Assembly: GCA_963920635.1 (NCBI GenBank) | Contig: OY987298.1 | Location: 108,443,309 to 108,507,308, forward strand | DNA length: 64,000 nucleotides | Direction of reading: 5' to 3' | Source: Pseudeuparius sepicola | Lineage: Eukaryota; Arthropoda; Insecta; Coleoptera; Anthribidae | Shown here: one piece after another, positions 33,626 through 45,237 of the stretch | How positions within the stretch are numbered: the stretch's first letter is position 1 | Layout: each line of letters starts with the position of its first letter | Position numbers and translations under genes: made by a program | The notes under the pieces: generated by a model | What the model saw: only the letters and a program-made list of their open reading frames with translations | Told to the model about the DNA's origin: nothing | Databases searched by the model: none

Positions 33626-34843
33626 TACAGGGTGTAACTAAACTGATGGTCAAAAATGAAACCACGGATTCTTGGAGTCAAAATAAGGGCACTTCTTCAT
33701 ATATTTTTTTCTCCTACGGGCCATAGTTTTTTTATACAGAGCGTAGAAATTTAGAGAAAAATACACATTTCTTAGTATCTCTAGAAGTATACGAGATATT
33801 TTCTTCAAACTTGGTGTGTCACATGAGCGGATGAGTTGTCAAATTTAAGGTTAATATGAAGCTTGTGAGGCCCCCAGTTACGGAGATACAGGGTGTTATT
33901 AAAATTAATTAGTTCCCTGTATAATCGCATTTTTTAAATTTGTTTTGAATGGCAAATTCAATGGTTAAAAAAAAGTATCTCTTAGTATTTTTTCATATTC
34001 TCAGCCGTTTTTTAATTATTTTCAAAGAACGGCAATGCTGCAATAAAAAAGTCACTTTAAGAATAAATCTAACAATCTGTGGATGTCAATTAAACTTGGC
34101 ATTATTTGAATTATTTGGCTGCCAACTTTGCACCTTAGTATCAATATTTTGAAAAATTATATTTTCATTTGAAGAATTTACTGATATGCACTTTTGCTAT
34201 GGACTTGCGAATGGCAATAATAAACATGCGGAAACGCATAGTTGCATGTATTGAAAGAGGCGGCGGTCATTTCGAACATTTAATAATTTAATTTTCTAAT
34301 AGCAATACGTTTCTTTTATTATTGTTTTTGCGTTTGTATTTTGTTAAATAAAGTTTAATTCACATCCACAGATTGCTAGATTTATTCTTAAAGTGACTAT
34401 TGTTCATTGCAGCGTTGCCGTTCTTTAAAAATAATTAAGAAACGGCTGCGAATATGAAAAAATACTAAGAGATACTTTTTGTTAACCATTCTATTCACCA
34501 CTCAAAACAAATATAAAAAATGCGATTATACAGGGTATTCATATTTTTCTGAACTAATTAATTTTACTAACATCCTGCATCTCCGCAACTAGGAGCCTCA
34601 GAAGCTTCATGTCAACCTTAAGTTTGACGGCTCATCTGCTCATGTGACACGCCAAGTTTGAAGAAAATATCTCGTCTACTTCTAAAAATACTAAGAAATA
34701 TGTGTATTTTTCTCCAAACTTCTACGCTCTGTATAAAAAAAACTATGGCCCGTAGGAGAAAAAAATAGATGAAGAAGTGCCCTTATTTTGACTCCAAGAA
34801 TACGTGGTTTCATTTTTGACCATCAGTTTAGTTACACCCTGTA
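33626..34843. repeat. Fold-back element with TACAGGGTGTAACT ends, 1.2 kb
   Basis: Arms of about 460 bp each: TACAGGGTGTAACTAAACTG at the left and CAGTTTAGTTACACCCTGTA at the right. The GCAATGCTGCAATAAAAAAG block and its inverse mark the inner ends. The central 270 bp are unpaired. Confidence 0.85.
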
Positions 34844-35908
34844 TAGTCAATTTAGAAAATATTTTCTTATCAAAATTTAATGATTTATCGCATCACGATA
34901 GCTTAGCCTACTAAAGGAATTCCGATTATTAAAATACCGATCAGTAAAATACACTTCCCCAAAAAATTAACGCACCACCAAAAAATACCCAAAAGTTTAA
35001 AGTAAATTTTTGTCAAAACCAATAGTCCGATTTGGACGAATTTTTTTTTTTAATGATAGGTTGTCTCTTTCAGAACGTTGGGTATTTTTTGGTGGTGCGT
35101 TAATTTTTGGGGGAACTGTACATAAATATCCGTGTGCAAATTTTCCCCACAACTATTTTGTTTCATTATATACGCGAGTTCGTATTTACTACACACTTAA
35201 ATTTTCGAATAGGGAATTAAAAACCCAAAGACAAAAGAAATCAAATCCAAAACTTACAATTTTGCAAAACTTGTAAACTATGTAAATAATTTTGTTTGCT
35301 TCTAGGTACACACTTATGTACATTTTTACTTACCCTTTCTTTAGTTATTTATATCTTGCGTTATTTAAACGGAAAAAGTAAAATAGTACCTGCATTTTTA
35401 TTATATATATTATGCTCCTTATTTTTCTGCTACACCTATTACTCCTATTGTTCATAATGTACAGTCAATATAGAGATGCCCCCGTGTAACTTGGTTGGTG
35501 CAACCCGCTTTACGGTGTTTTGGATAGTCCACCCTCGTAAATAACGGAGTGGCGAGCTGACATTAATTTGCGACTGGTCGCAAAAAATAGGTGGCTTTTC
35601 GACAACTTCAAATAATTTTCAAAACAAAAAAAATAGTAGTTGTCATTAATTAAGTTAATTGTGTCGATTTATACTGAACCACCCTGTACCATCAGTTTAC
35701 TCAAATTAGAATTAACTGTATGAAATAAAAACTAAATTAAATCAATGTCATTTATGAAATTGCCATGTTGTTTACCGTGTTTCATTGGGATAAGGTTCCC
35801 TTTTCTATGTAATAGTAATTAACATATTTTCGAAATAAAATAGTTCTCTATAAAATAAAACATTTTTATTATTTCAACATTTTCTTATTTTCTACTATTA
35901 TCACACCG
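34844..35908. other. 3' flank of CSP-C
   Basis: Apart from the small MITE at 34950-35120 I see no gene or element. Confidence 0.45.
34950..35120. repeat. Small MITE, about 170 bp
   Basis: TACACTTCCCCAAAAAATTA at the left and TAATTTTTGGGGGAACTGTA at the right, with AACGCACCACCAAAAAATAC and its inverse just inside; about 40 bp pair. Confidence 0.7.
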
Positions 35909-36111
35909 TCACGCTTTTAGGTGTATACCCTCTTTCTCGGCAATCTCCTTGTACTTCTTGCGGAATTCTGCATGCGGGTCGTACTTCTTTTCAAGCTCGG
36001 CCCAGATCTGTGGCTTGTTGTCTATCAAGAAATGTAGGATTTTCCTTGCGCCGTTCTTCTGCTTTTCCGAGCAGCCTTGGCAACCTTTGTGAAGGGCGTC
36101 TGGCAATGATT
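35909..36111 (-). CDS. CSP-C, exon 2
   Basis: Acceptor TTTCCAG ends at 36112; AA completes AAA (Lys61), then SLPDALHKGCQGCSEKQ with C71 and C74. Includes the KPQIWAELEKKYD block and ends EGIHLKA at a stop at 35911-35909. The joined protein is 127 residues. The 7.2-kb intron contains the inverted Penelope pair and other repeats. Confidence 0.93.
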
Positions 36112-36591
36112 CTGGAAATAAAATGGATAAATAGAAATTTAAATGTTTCCAGGAATAAATTCACGGTTAATTTTAGAGGATAGGGACAATGATATGAAAT
36201 TTTTTCAAGTGCTTATTATTTTTTCTTGCCAGTCTTAAAAGCCATTAAATTAACTTTCTGTAATATTACATATTTACTCTTGTTTTGTGTAATATTTTCT
36301 GTATTTTCCAAAAATGTTACTGGTTATTCTATACAAAATTTCGTTATTTGCAAAATTGCAGTAGGATGTTTTTTATGCGGATTACTAGTTTTATTGTTTT
36401 ATTTTGAAATGGGGTAACCTAATTTTTATGAAATTTTATACGGGCCAAGAGCGCTCTGGAACTGTTGAAAAATATTAGAAAATGCAAAATTAATACATTT
36501 TTTGGTGCCAACTAACGAGTAAAAATGATTTAAATTATTAAATGAAAAGGGAAAGAAGTGTATTTCCGTGCAAATAATTTAATTAAAAATC

Positions 36592-36633
36592 ATGGTAAAG
36601 CGCTTTCGGCTGTTAAGCCATCCTCAGTACCAC
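36592..36633 (-). ncRNA. Hammerhead ribozyme motif, left Penelope arm
   Basis: Exact inverted copy of the motif at 38761-38802. On the minus strand: stem I strand GTGGTA, core CTGAGGA, stem II GGCT-TAAC-AGCC, core GAAA, palindromic AGCGCT as a minimal stem III, predicted cleavage after the next U, then stem I strand TACCAT. Confidence 0.7.
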
Positions 36634-37481
36634 CTAAAAAGAAAGTATGCCATAAAATAGGGGGTTGGAAAAAGTTAACTGTGGAAAAACTAAATTGTTT
36701 TAACGTCATGTCATACTCACTTATCAAGTGTGTGCAGGAAAATTGGAGCATAAAGCATTATACGACAGTAAAAACCCATAAAATAGAAGGTCACACCAAG
36801 TCACATTTTAAAAACTTTAAAATACTAACAAATTATACAACTGTGGGCAGCCAAGCTACCCAAATTATTTAAACAAAAGACCAGCCGAAGTGCCAAATGC
36901 ATCGTGGAAGGTGGAAGTGAAATTTGAGACATAACCTGTTCGACATCCCGTTGAAGGAACTGGATGTCAGTCGAAAAAGCGCGCGAGATTTAAACTTGAA
37001 AACAAAATGTCATAGGCGGGTAAAAATATTTTATAAAGAGTGAATGTGAAGGATTTGAAGAAATTTAATACATAAGTTAAGAATTTATATTTAATAAATA
37101 TTTAATTAATGGTAATGAAAATTAGATAGAAATAGAAATTCGAAAAATTATTTGTTTACATGATAAGCCCAAAAAGCCCCCCAAAATCCCAAAAACGCGA
37201 CACGAAAAGAGGAGATAACAGGACAACCCTGTAAGATGAAGGCCAAGAAAAATGTTTTCATCATTGAGTGAGTCTCCTATGTAAAGGAATGAAAGATCTG
37301 TTAAGATTAACTTTAACATTTAAACAATCTGGATTATTGGATAATTCTCTGTTTATTTGAATATCTTCAAGGAAATCAAGTCTGTTATAATTCTTTGATG
37401 TGACATTGCGTAAAATTTTTTAATTGGAGTGAGGACTGAAGTTATGATTAAAAGTATGTAAGTGTTCTCCAAAGGTTCAAT

Positions 37482-37690
37482 TTACTTTATTTAAATGTTC
37501 ATTTATACGAACTTTTAGGGGACGACAAGTTCTCCCTATATAGGTACTATTACAAGAATTGCAAGAAAGTTTATAGATGCCACTTTTGGCTAAGTGGTCT
37601 ATTTTATCTTTAGAATTGACCAAGCTCTGAGCTAACTTATTATTAGTTCTTAGACATATCGAGATGCTGTCGCATTCTTGGTGAATGCAC
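37482..37690 (-). pseudogene. GIY-YIG endonuclease fragment of a Penelope-like element
   Basis: Minus-strand translation shows SGIYKLSCNSCNSTYIGRTC and then RPLKVRINEHL. GIY and YIG are correctly spaced, and the Cys pair between them is the Penelope-type signature. A stop follows soon after. No RT remains in the window. Confidence 0.75.
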
Positions 37691-37739
37691 TGGGATACTT
37701 TATTATTAATACTTGTTTGTATGTATGTTTGTATGTATG

Positions 37740-38133
37740 TCCCAAGATAACTACAAAAAGGAAATCAACATTCTCAAACAAATTGCATATAATAATTTCT
37801 ATAATCCTTCTATCATCGATTCTCTCATAAATAAAATTAAACATAATAAACTAAATAGTGACAATTCTCCTTATATCACTAATTATCATAATAATAACAA
37901 AAAATATTTTTCACTTCCTTTCATACAAACACTTGCATACTTTTAATCATAACTTCAGTCCTCACTCCAATTCAAAAATTTTACTCAATGTCACATCAAA
38001 GAATTATAACAGACTTGATTTCCTTGAAGATATTCAAATAAACAGAGAATTATCCAATAATCCAGATTGTTTAAATGTTAAAGTTAATCTTAACAGATCT
38101 TTCATTCCTTTACATAGGAGACTCACTCAATGA
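37740..38133 (+). pseudogene. Penelope-like element C-terminal fragment, right arm
   Basis: Frame 37713-37946 carries the pre-endonuclease linker; frame 37858-38133 carries NHNFSPHSNSKILLNVTSKN and LDFLEDIQINRE, the typical Penelope C-terminal tail, which is also encoded by the left arm on the minus strand. The endonuclease between them is deleted. Confidence 0.6.
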
Positions 38134-38760
38134 TGAAAAAATTTTTCTTGGCCTTCATCTTACAGGGTTGTCCTGTTATCTCCTCTTTTCGTGTCGCGTT
38201 TTTGGGATTTTGGGGGGCTTTTTGGGCTTATCATGTAAACAAATAATTTTTCGAATTTCTATTTCTATCTAATTTTCATTACCATTAATTAAATATTTAT
38301 TAAATATAAATTCTTAACTTATGTATTAAATTTCTTCAAATCCTTCACATTCACTCTTTATAAAATATTTTTACCCGCCTATGACATTTTGTTTTCAAGT
38401 TTAAATCTCGCGCGCTTTTTCGACTGACATCCAGTTCCTTCAACGGGATGTCGAACAGGTTATGTCTCAAATTTCACTTCCACCTTCCACGATGCATTTG
38501 GCACTTCGGCTGGTATTTTGTTTAAATAATTTGGGTAGCTTGGCTGCCCACAGTTGTATAATTTGTTAGTATTTTAAAGTTTTTAAAATGTGACTTGGTG
38601 TGACCTTCTATTTTATGGGTTTTTACTGTTGTATAATGCTTTATGCTCCAATTTTCCTGTACACACTTGACAAGTGAGTATGACATGACGTTAAAACAAT
38701 TTAGTTTTTCCACAGTTAACTTTTTCCAACCCCCTATTTTATGTCATACTTTCTTTTTAG

Positions 38761-38802
38761 GTGGTACTGAGGATGGCTTAACAGCCGAAAGCGCTTTACC
38801 AT
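38761..38802 (+). ncRNA. Hammerhead ribozyme motif, right Penelope arm (type I, minimal)
   Basis: 38761-38766 GTGGTA pairs with 38797-38802 TACCAT (stem I, six pairs including one G-U). The core CTGAGGA is at 38767-38773, stem II GGCT/AGCC with a TAAC loop and one bulged T, core GAAA at 38787-38790, and the palindrome AGCGCT (38790-38795). The tiny palindromic stem III is the form known in Penelope-like elements that can act as a dimer. Predicted cut between 38796 and 38797. Confidence 0.72.
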
Positions 38803-38927
38803 GATTTTTAATTAAATTATTTGCACGGAAATACACTTCTTTCCCTTTTCATCTATATATACGTGCACACAGCCCCGCACTCCTTTGTATTAAATTATTA
38901 AACACTTCTCAACAAAGCCATTGCCTA

Positions 38928-39290
38928 AGATGATACATTTTCTATAAGTTTCCTGTTGTAGGTACTTACTGGCAGTAATTTTTAGACGTACTTAGTTCCT
39001 TTTCCATTTCTAGGGCATTTTTCATATACAGCATTTTGAGAAAGCACGGAGAAAAACACCCTGTATATTTTGTATTAGCTCTTTGCACAACAAAACTTTG
39101 AGGGGTCCTATATGTTGACGATTCAACTGCTTTGTCAACTGTTATGTCTCGCCAGATGCCTTTTTATATTTTGCTCAACTTTGGAACCCCGCATGAAACT
39201 TCTAGTAATTTTATGTTATTTTGTTCAAATTTTGTATAGTTGTTTTTGTGTGCCGCCGTAGTGTCAGATTTTCAATAAAATATCTCAAAA
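38928..39290. repeat. Single arm of the fold-back core family
   Basis: Shares ATGATACATTTTCT, GTTTCCTGTTGT, the CACCCTGTATATTTTGTATT word and TTGCTCAACTTTG with the right halves of the elements at 14284-16901 and 48238-49341. No left partner nearby; a truncated copy. Confidence 0.5.
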
Positions 39291-40048
39291 ATAACTATTT
39301 TAGGGATTTGTATGCAATTAAAAAAAAACGATCGCAATTGAATCACGTCTTCCACATGAGTTTTTTCACTTCATTGCGTTTTCATTATTTCAAAGAAATC
39401 ATAAAATAATCAGGGAAAAATAGACATATTGATACTTTTTGTGGAATTTTGTCCGTACACCATCCTGGGTAAGTCTATTTTGTGAAAATAATGCTAAAAT
39501 TGAATTCCTTGACCCCAAACATAAAATATCCCTACAATTTCTAAAACATTTCGTCTGCGGCGCATTTTACAGAATTATTTTAAATGCACCTGTTTGAAAA
39601 AAAAACACACAAAAATTGTCCCTCCCCCCCCCACGCGAAATTAATTTCTATAGGTATACGTCACTGGGGTGATTCAAACTCGACGCCCCAGCGTACTTAG
39701 TAAGTAACATGTCTAGCGGCGTACCACTTTTCAAAAATTTATTCTTAGTGGATTAAATAATTGCAACTGAATTATATCTGCAGCCACTCCTGTATACCCG
39801 AATAGCAGGTATTCCGCCGGATAGTAGTATGGGTAATAAAATCATAAAACTGGTAAACATTAGATAGTACAAAAACGCTCAAATAACTTGCCGATGATGC
39901 TTATTCTCGGCACAGTACCTACCAAGTATTCTCTAGACTTTGACAGTACTTTACCAGCTTGCCGCGGCATTTAACACAGTTGCTCGTCATGGTGAAAAAA
40001 AAAAAACAATCACAAAAAGTGATTTGCCTGTTTCGAGAATAGTTATTT

Positions 40049-40168
40049 ATGTACCAAGGCACTGAAGTTCAACTTTTTATGACTCATGTGGAGTTTAGTT
40101 GCTGAGGCCTCTGGCCGAGGCAAATAAACCACATGAGTCATAAAAAGAACTTCAGTGCCGAGGTACAT
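40049..40168. repeat. 120-bp hairpin repeat, copy 2
   Basis: ATGTACCAAGGCACTGAAGT at the left pairs with ACTTCAGTGCCGAGGTACAT at the right; the whole unit is palindromic except a GC-rich loop with GGCCTCTGGCCGAGG. Same sequence as copy 3 with a handful of changes. Confidence 0.8.
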
Positions 40169-40563
40169 ATTATATTTTTCTTGAAATCGGAAAAAAAATG
40201 TTTTATTAGGCAAGAAAATAATAATAAGGGATCACCCGTCCACGAACCGACTACGCGCGGCGTTGCTTGACTTTACCGATCGCTCTACCTAGGACAAGCA
40301 TAATGATGTACGGCACCTTCTGACAGAAAAACCAAACTGCTGCTTCTTGTGCAGCTTACACAACAAATCTATTGTTTTTCAAATTTACTAAAATATGTAT
40401 ACTGAAGGATTGCGCTTCTATAGGAAAAAAATTCGCAATGTGTACGAAAAGTTAAATGAGCCTTTATCGGCCGGGTTTTGAATATTTGGTCACTTTTGAC
40501 GGGCGATTTCTCCGCGTCTGACGTTTGATGTTTACATCTCGCCAAGGCCTACTTATTGAAAAA

Positions 40564-40650
40564 ATCGTACAATAATGGGCTACATTATTGTACGATATCT
40601 GTGCTTTTAATGACGATTTTGGGACATTTTAATGCCGATTTCAAGAAATA
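40564..40650. repeat. ATCGTACAATAATG palindrome and tail
   Basis: ATCGTACAATAATGGGCTAC is followed by ATTATTGTACGAT, then the tail TTTTGGGACATTTTAATGCC, which also occurs at 16213-16240. It directly precedes hairpin copy 3. Confidence 0.55.
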
Positions 40651-40657
40651 GTTATTT

Positions 40658-40777
40658 ATGTACCAAGGCACTGAAGTTCAGCTTTTTATGACTCGTGTGG
40701 AATTTAGTTGCCGATGCCTCTGACCGAGGCAAATAAACCACATGAGTCATAAAAAGAACTTCAGTGCCGAGGTACAT
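40658..40777. repeat. 120-bp hairpin repeat, copy 3
   Basis: As copy 2, with G changes in the left arm (GACTCGTGTGG); about 490 bp downstream of copy 2 and in the same orientation. Confidence 0.8.
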
Positions 40778-41220
40778 ATTATATTTTTTTTAATCGGAAA
40801 AAGAACGTTTTATTAGGAGAAAAATTAATGAACCGACCGTAACATTGAAAATTGCAGAAAGTACATAAGAGACTTTGGATCAGCCAATAAAATTATAAAC
40901 AGCTGAAAAACACGTCTAGTCTCTTCGATATATTCGATATACCGAATATGTTTGCAAAGAACGCAAAAATCACAGTAGGCAGAAAAGTTGTACCAACTCG
41001 CAATAAGTATTTTTTGAGAACTTTGTAACATATAGAAATGTATGTTTGTTCTAAGAAATATTAGGTAGGTAGATTATAACATAACATTTTGTGGTAAACG
41101 TTTTTTTTTTCAATATACCTACATATATTGTTCCATGGTTAGATATTATAGAGTGTGTCCATATTAAGAACCTACCATTCTTGTAAAATCTGTTTACTGG
41201 CCGATTTTAATATAGTATAT

Positions 41221-41553
41221 TTCCTAACAAGTGTGGAAAGTGCCATTTTTCCGCACGCGATTGCAGTTGGCTGACGACGCGTAGCGGAGTTCAGCCAAGA
41301 AATAGAGTGTGGAAAAGACACTTTCCGCAAGAGTTAGGAACACTATTTTTTCTACAAGCGTGCGGAAAAGTAAGAAACTTTTCCGCACGCATTTTAGTTT
41401 AGAAAGTGTCACTTTTCCGCACTAGTGCGGAAAAGTAGCGCGGAAAAGTACTTTTCCGCACTAGTGCGGAAAAGTGACACTTTCTAAACTAAAATGCGTG
41501 CGGAAAAGTGTACTTTTCCGCACGCTTGTAGAAAAAACTTTTTTTGTTAGGAA
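41221..41553. repeat. Fold-back element with a dense array of CGGAAAAGT palindromes
   Basis: Ends TTCCTAACAA and TTGTTAGGAA. Inside, the word GTGCGGAAAAGT or its inverse occurs about ten times, often as CTTTTCCGCACTAGTGCGGA-type palindromes; a larger palindrome (AAAGTGTCACTTTTCCGCAC and its inverse) lies over them. It is not coding: the minus frame over it is simply the repeat. Confidence 0.8.
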
Positions 41554-43315
41554 GGTATTCAAAATGCATATTCAATCTACCTGCAACATTATTCGTGCGT
41601 TGCAATCATGACCATCTCCGACCGCTTGTATGAGCTCAAATTTTATAAAACACGACTAGGCATTTTGTGAAAAAAAAAGAACTTACTGCAAATATTCTCG
41701 TTTAAGATCACTTGAAACCTATGTATGTGTATAGCAATTTTCATTGTTTTAAAATTAGAAAAAGGTTTTATTATTGGGCTTTTAGAAATTAAAACTTATA
41801 CAAGAAAAATTTGTTCTATTCAAAAAGAATAATAAATTTCTATAATTTTAAAATATAAAATATTTTTTTCGTATAGTGGAAAAATAAAAATTAGTACAAA
41901 GAGGTTTTAAGAGATCCTAAGTAAGAATCTGCAGACAGTTTTTTTCTAAAAAACATCTCTAATAGTAGGTACTTTGTGAAATTGGAGCTCATAAAAGTGG
42001 TAGCAATTGGCCATGATTACAACCCATGAATAAATTTACCCACTTATTGAATGCCCATTTCGAATACCTACCTAAAAAAAAGTTTATCAAAATCGGACAA
42101 CAAAAAATAAAGATTTTACAAAGGTGGTATAGGTTCTCTTAACGTGGACAGACTGTATGTATTATTAAAAACATTCGAAAATGCAAAACGAATGTCGCGA
42201 CAGCGACAGCCACTTAGGTATTATTAAAACTAATGATAAAGTACCTAATGCAATTTCTTTCTCTACTTTGAATACGCGGAAAGTAATGCTGTTTCTATAT
42301 TATTGGTAAGGTAAGATAAAATTAAATATTTATTATGGCATAGAATATTTACCAAATATTATTAAGTGCCAAAAATTGAGTACCTATTCAATAATTATTA
42401 TTGGTTTTCACATCCCGCACAGCTTTCAATCACTGCTTGCTCAACAAAGCCGATTTTTCACGTTATATGAGCAGCTAAGCTTGCAATTGGCGCTCGGTAG
42501 AAAGTGCTATAGAGTTCTCGACTGTCAAGTTGAAGTGACAGGCGCCTCCTGCCATTATCGTATCAGGAATAAAAACTACGCTATTTTCCAAGACTCTTCA
42601 TATTATAATAATGACAAATATGGTAGGTACCACCATATATATTACAAAATATGTAAGTAATGCTATTTAAAGACAATCTCCTATTTTTTTGGAAATAACT
42701 CATATATCTGAGATCATATGATAGAGGTGGCAGGTGTTCTAAACGACTATTTAATAAGTTATTGTTTAAATTGCATTCTAAACATTCATAATCAATTTTT
42801 ACCTTGAACCATAAAAAAGTTGTTACATAAAAACAAATTAATAATAATGAATAGATATCATCTATCTAAGCTATTATAAAAGACCATTAGAGTCTGTAAA
42901 CTACCCATGCGTCATGTGATACAATTAATTAAAAGTACTGGCTAGTTAGTAAGTGAGCTGCTCCTGTAGAAGCACATGACGGCATATTTTTCTACAGTGT
43001 GTACCAAAAAGTTTGTACTTTTTTATTGTCGATTTATAAAAAATGGTTTTATCTACAATATAAAAGTTGACATATCTAATGAAATTAGAGAAGATTCAAA
43101 AATATCTTAGAGGAAAAATGTCATACCTACCTATATTCTTAAGAGTAATATTAAATTATTAAACTTCGGAACGAGGCACCACTGCACTGAATTACAGAAA
43201 ATCTATCCTATGGCTAGAAAATCATAGAAAAGCACAGAGGGCTAGATTTTCTGTACACTGAACGATTCTGTGACTAAATAAATATGACACTATATATTTA
43301 CAATTGAGCACCCAC

Positions 43316-43496
43316 TTTTAAGTTCCTGTCCATCTGGTGTGCACCTGCCTTTGTCAAGCAAGCAGTTCGCGTAGTTCTTGAGAAGCCTGTCACTTTTCAA
43401 AATCTGGTCGATGTCGACGTTGTCGTATTTTTGAGTGTAGACTTGGGCGGTGGTGACGCCCACAAGGGCCACAAAACCGATCACATAAATGTTCAT
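43316..43496 (-). CDS. CSP-C, exon 1 (chemosensory protein)
   Basis: Residues 1-60 plus one base. Signal peptide about 1-18 ([18 protein letters not shown]), then [15 protein letters not shown] and C45 and C52. I start at 43496 rather than the in-frame ATG 39 bp upstream because the longer form would put a polar stretch before the signal peptide and reach toward the TATA box. Donor is GTGGGT, weaker than the GTAAG of its neighbours, phase 1 after ELK. Small secreted ligand-binding protein. Confidence 0.94.
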
Positions 43497-43552
43497 GGCG
43501 AAATCACAAATATTTTCCCTGGTGAAATGGTACACCGGCCGCTATTTCTTCT

Positions 43553-43560
43553 CTTTTATA
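43553..43560 (-). promoter_or_regulatory. TATA box of CSP-C
   Basis: Minus-strand TATAAAAG, 57 to 64 bp upstream of the chosen ATG. Confidence 0.6.
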
Positions 43561-43562
43561 AG

Positions 43563-45034
43563 ATAGCTCGAAGTGCTAAATAACCGCACAAGACAGGCCG
43601 TTGACCTGTACTGGGGAACTATCTCTGTAACGTATGTTAATTTTCGAGATTTCATTCTCGGTATAGCTGGGTTGGGTATTTCTTTACTTTTTCTCTCGTT
43701 GGGTGATGTTGGTATATTTTATTTCATCATAAGGTTTGCTTGCTTCTTGAATTTATATGTTTCATTTGATGTACCTACACCCTCAAATTGGGTGTATTAT
43801 GATGATAAAATAGGTTTAATCGTTGAGTTCCTTAACTCAACGGTTTAATGTAGGTAATTTTAATGTAGTTCCACACTAGGATAAATCGATGAAACCAAAA
43901 TAGGTATAGGATAAACTTGTTCGACTTTTATGTTTTTTAAAATAGTATCCCAGGCCCAGCTTAGGTAGTAATACCAGGATTTTCATAGAAAAAAGATAAG
44001 TAATGCGCAATATCTCTAGTTTCAAGTTCTAAAGGCCGTTAGATACTACAAATAATCATAAGTAATATAAATATGTACAGGGTGTCCCATTATCGATATT
44101 TTGTAGGTTATATTTTATATTTTGAAATTATTACCTCCTAGAAAAAGTCTTTGTACGCCACTGAATTCTACGGGAGAAAATCTATTAGGGTCGATTTGTA
44201 CCATTTCAACAAGTTAGCGTAAAACGGATATAAAACGGCTCCAAAACTAAGGAAAAGTTATTAACAAAATTTGTTCGTATTGTATTATTATACAATTTTA
44301 ATAGGAAATTTGTTTTTTCTTACTTGATATTTTCGGAATTGAAATTGAAACTATAAAATTCGACACAAAACTGTCTTTAATTAATTCAAAATAAGAATGT
44401 ATTTGTATTACATTGGCCCATGGAATTAACTAAGCTTAAAAGTAAATAATAGTCTTTCTTAAAAGCTGTTACACAATAACTACTTTAAAAATAATATTTT
44501 TCTCCTTAATTATACGTTGAAATTTATTTGTATTTTTATGATTTAGTAAGGAAGCAACCAGTGAGCACCATCCTCGTTAGGAGCCGTAGTGTACAAAACA
44601 TGCACCCTATATAGCCCGAAATTGGATTTCCAAAAAATCTAATGATACGAATTTTCCCATTTGGTGCAAACTATATGAATAGCACTTTATAATGCTTTGT
44701 TAAAAAAATAAGCAAGAGAGTCGCTTATATGTAGTTGTTTTGATCTTTCCAAATAAGAAGTAAATTGAAATATCTTCCTATTTATTTTTAGGAATTCGCT
44801 TAATTGTTTCTAATTTCTAAGTTTATAGAAATGAGCTAAACTAATTCCTGAAAGCTATAATTTTTATAAATTATTAAAATAGTCATAGTCGAAAGGTAAT
44901 AAAAAGATATAACTATACTAAAATTAGCATTTGTTGCTAAGGTCGTAGTTTTCCATATTGCGTACATAATTTCAAAATTCCAGATAGTGAGTGCTATTCA
45001 AATCAAACAAGACAGATAATAACAACAATTTATT
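43563..45034. other. Intergenic CSP-C to CSP-D
   Basis: No gene recognised; an ACAGGGTGTCCCATTATC word at 44078 looks like a lone fold-back end. The open frame at 43573-43848 has no domain. Confidence 0.4.
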
Positions 45035-45237
45035 CTATTTTCCCTGGAAAATTCCTTCTTTTTCAAGAACGTCTTTGTACTTCTTGCGATAGACGCCCTC
45101 AGAGTCGTATTTTGCTGTCAATGCCTTCCACCAATCTGGCTTGTTAGTTGCTAAGTGTGTGATTACTTTCTTAATTCCAGCTTGTCGTTTTTCTGAAGAT
45201 TTGGAACAATCAGTTTCCAAAGCATCCACGATATGGT
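45035..45237 (-). CDS. CSP-D, exon 2 (fourth cysteine missing)
   Basis: Acceptor ATTTTCAG ends at 45238; AC completes GAC (Asp64), then HIVDALETDCSKSSEKRQAG. The third cysteine (C74) is kept, but the fourth conserved position is Ser77 (codon TCT where TGT is expected), so the second disulfide of the family cannot form. The rest is normal (KPDWWKALTAKYD), ending EGIFQGK at a stop at 45037-45035. Joined protein 130 residues with no other damage. Confidence 0.92.

Larger units (their letters stand above)
36542..38852. mobile_element. Inverted (head-to-head) pair of Penelope-like element 3' ends
   Basis: Two arms of about 900 bp (36542-37455 and about 37945-38852) are nearly perfect inverted copies. 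Read outward from the centre each encodes the C-terminal end of a Penelope-like polyprotein and a 3' UTR with a hammerhead motif. The left arm keeps a GIY-YIG endonuclease piece; the right arm keeps the linker upstream of it (KEINILKQIAYNNFYNPS) but lacks the endonuclease core. A TTTGTATG microsatellite sits at the junction (about 37715-37740). Confidence 0.8.

Noticed and set aside
36226..36417. 63-codon frame with hydrophobic segments in the CSP-C intron
   Set aside because: AT-rich DNA favours such frames; no start context, homology or splice sites to support a membrane protein.
40049..40777. CRISPR-like spaced repeats
   Set aside because: Only two units 490 bp apart, each itself a palindrome, in an insect genome; dispersed repeat.
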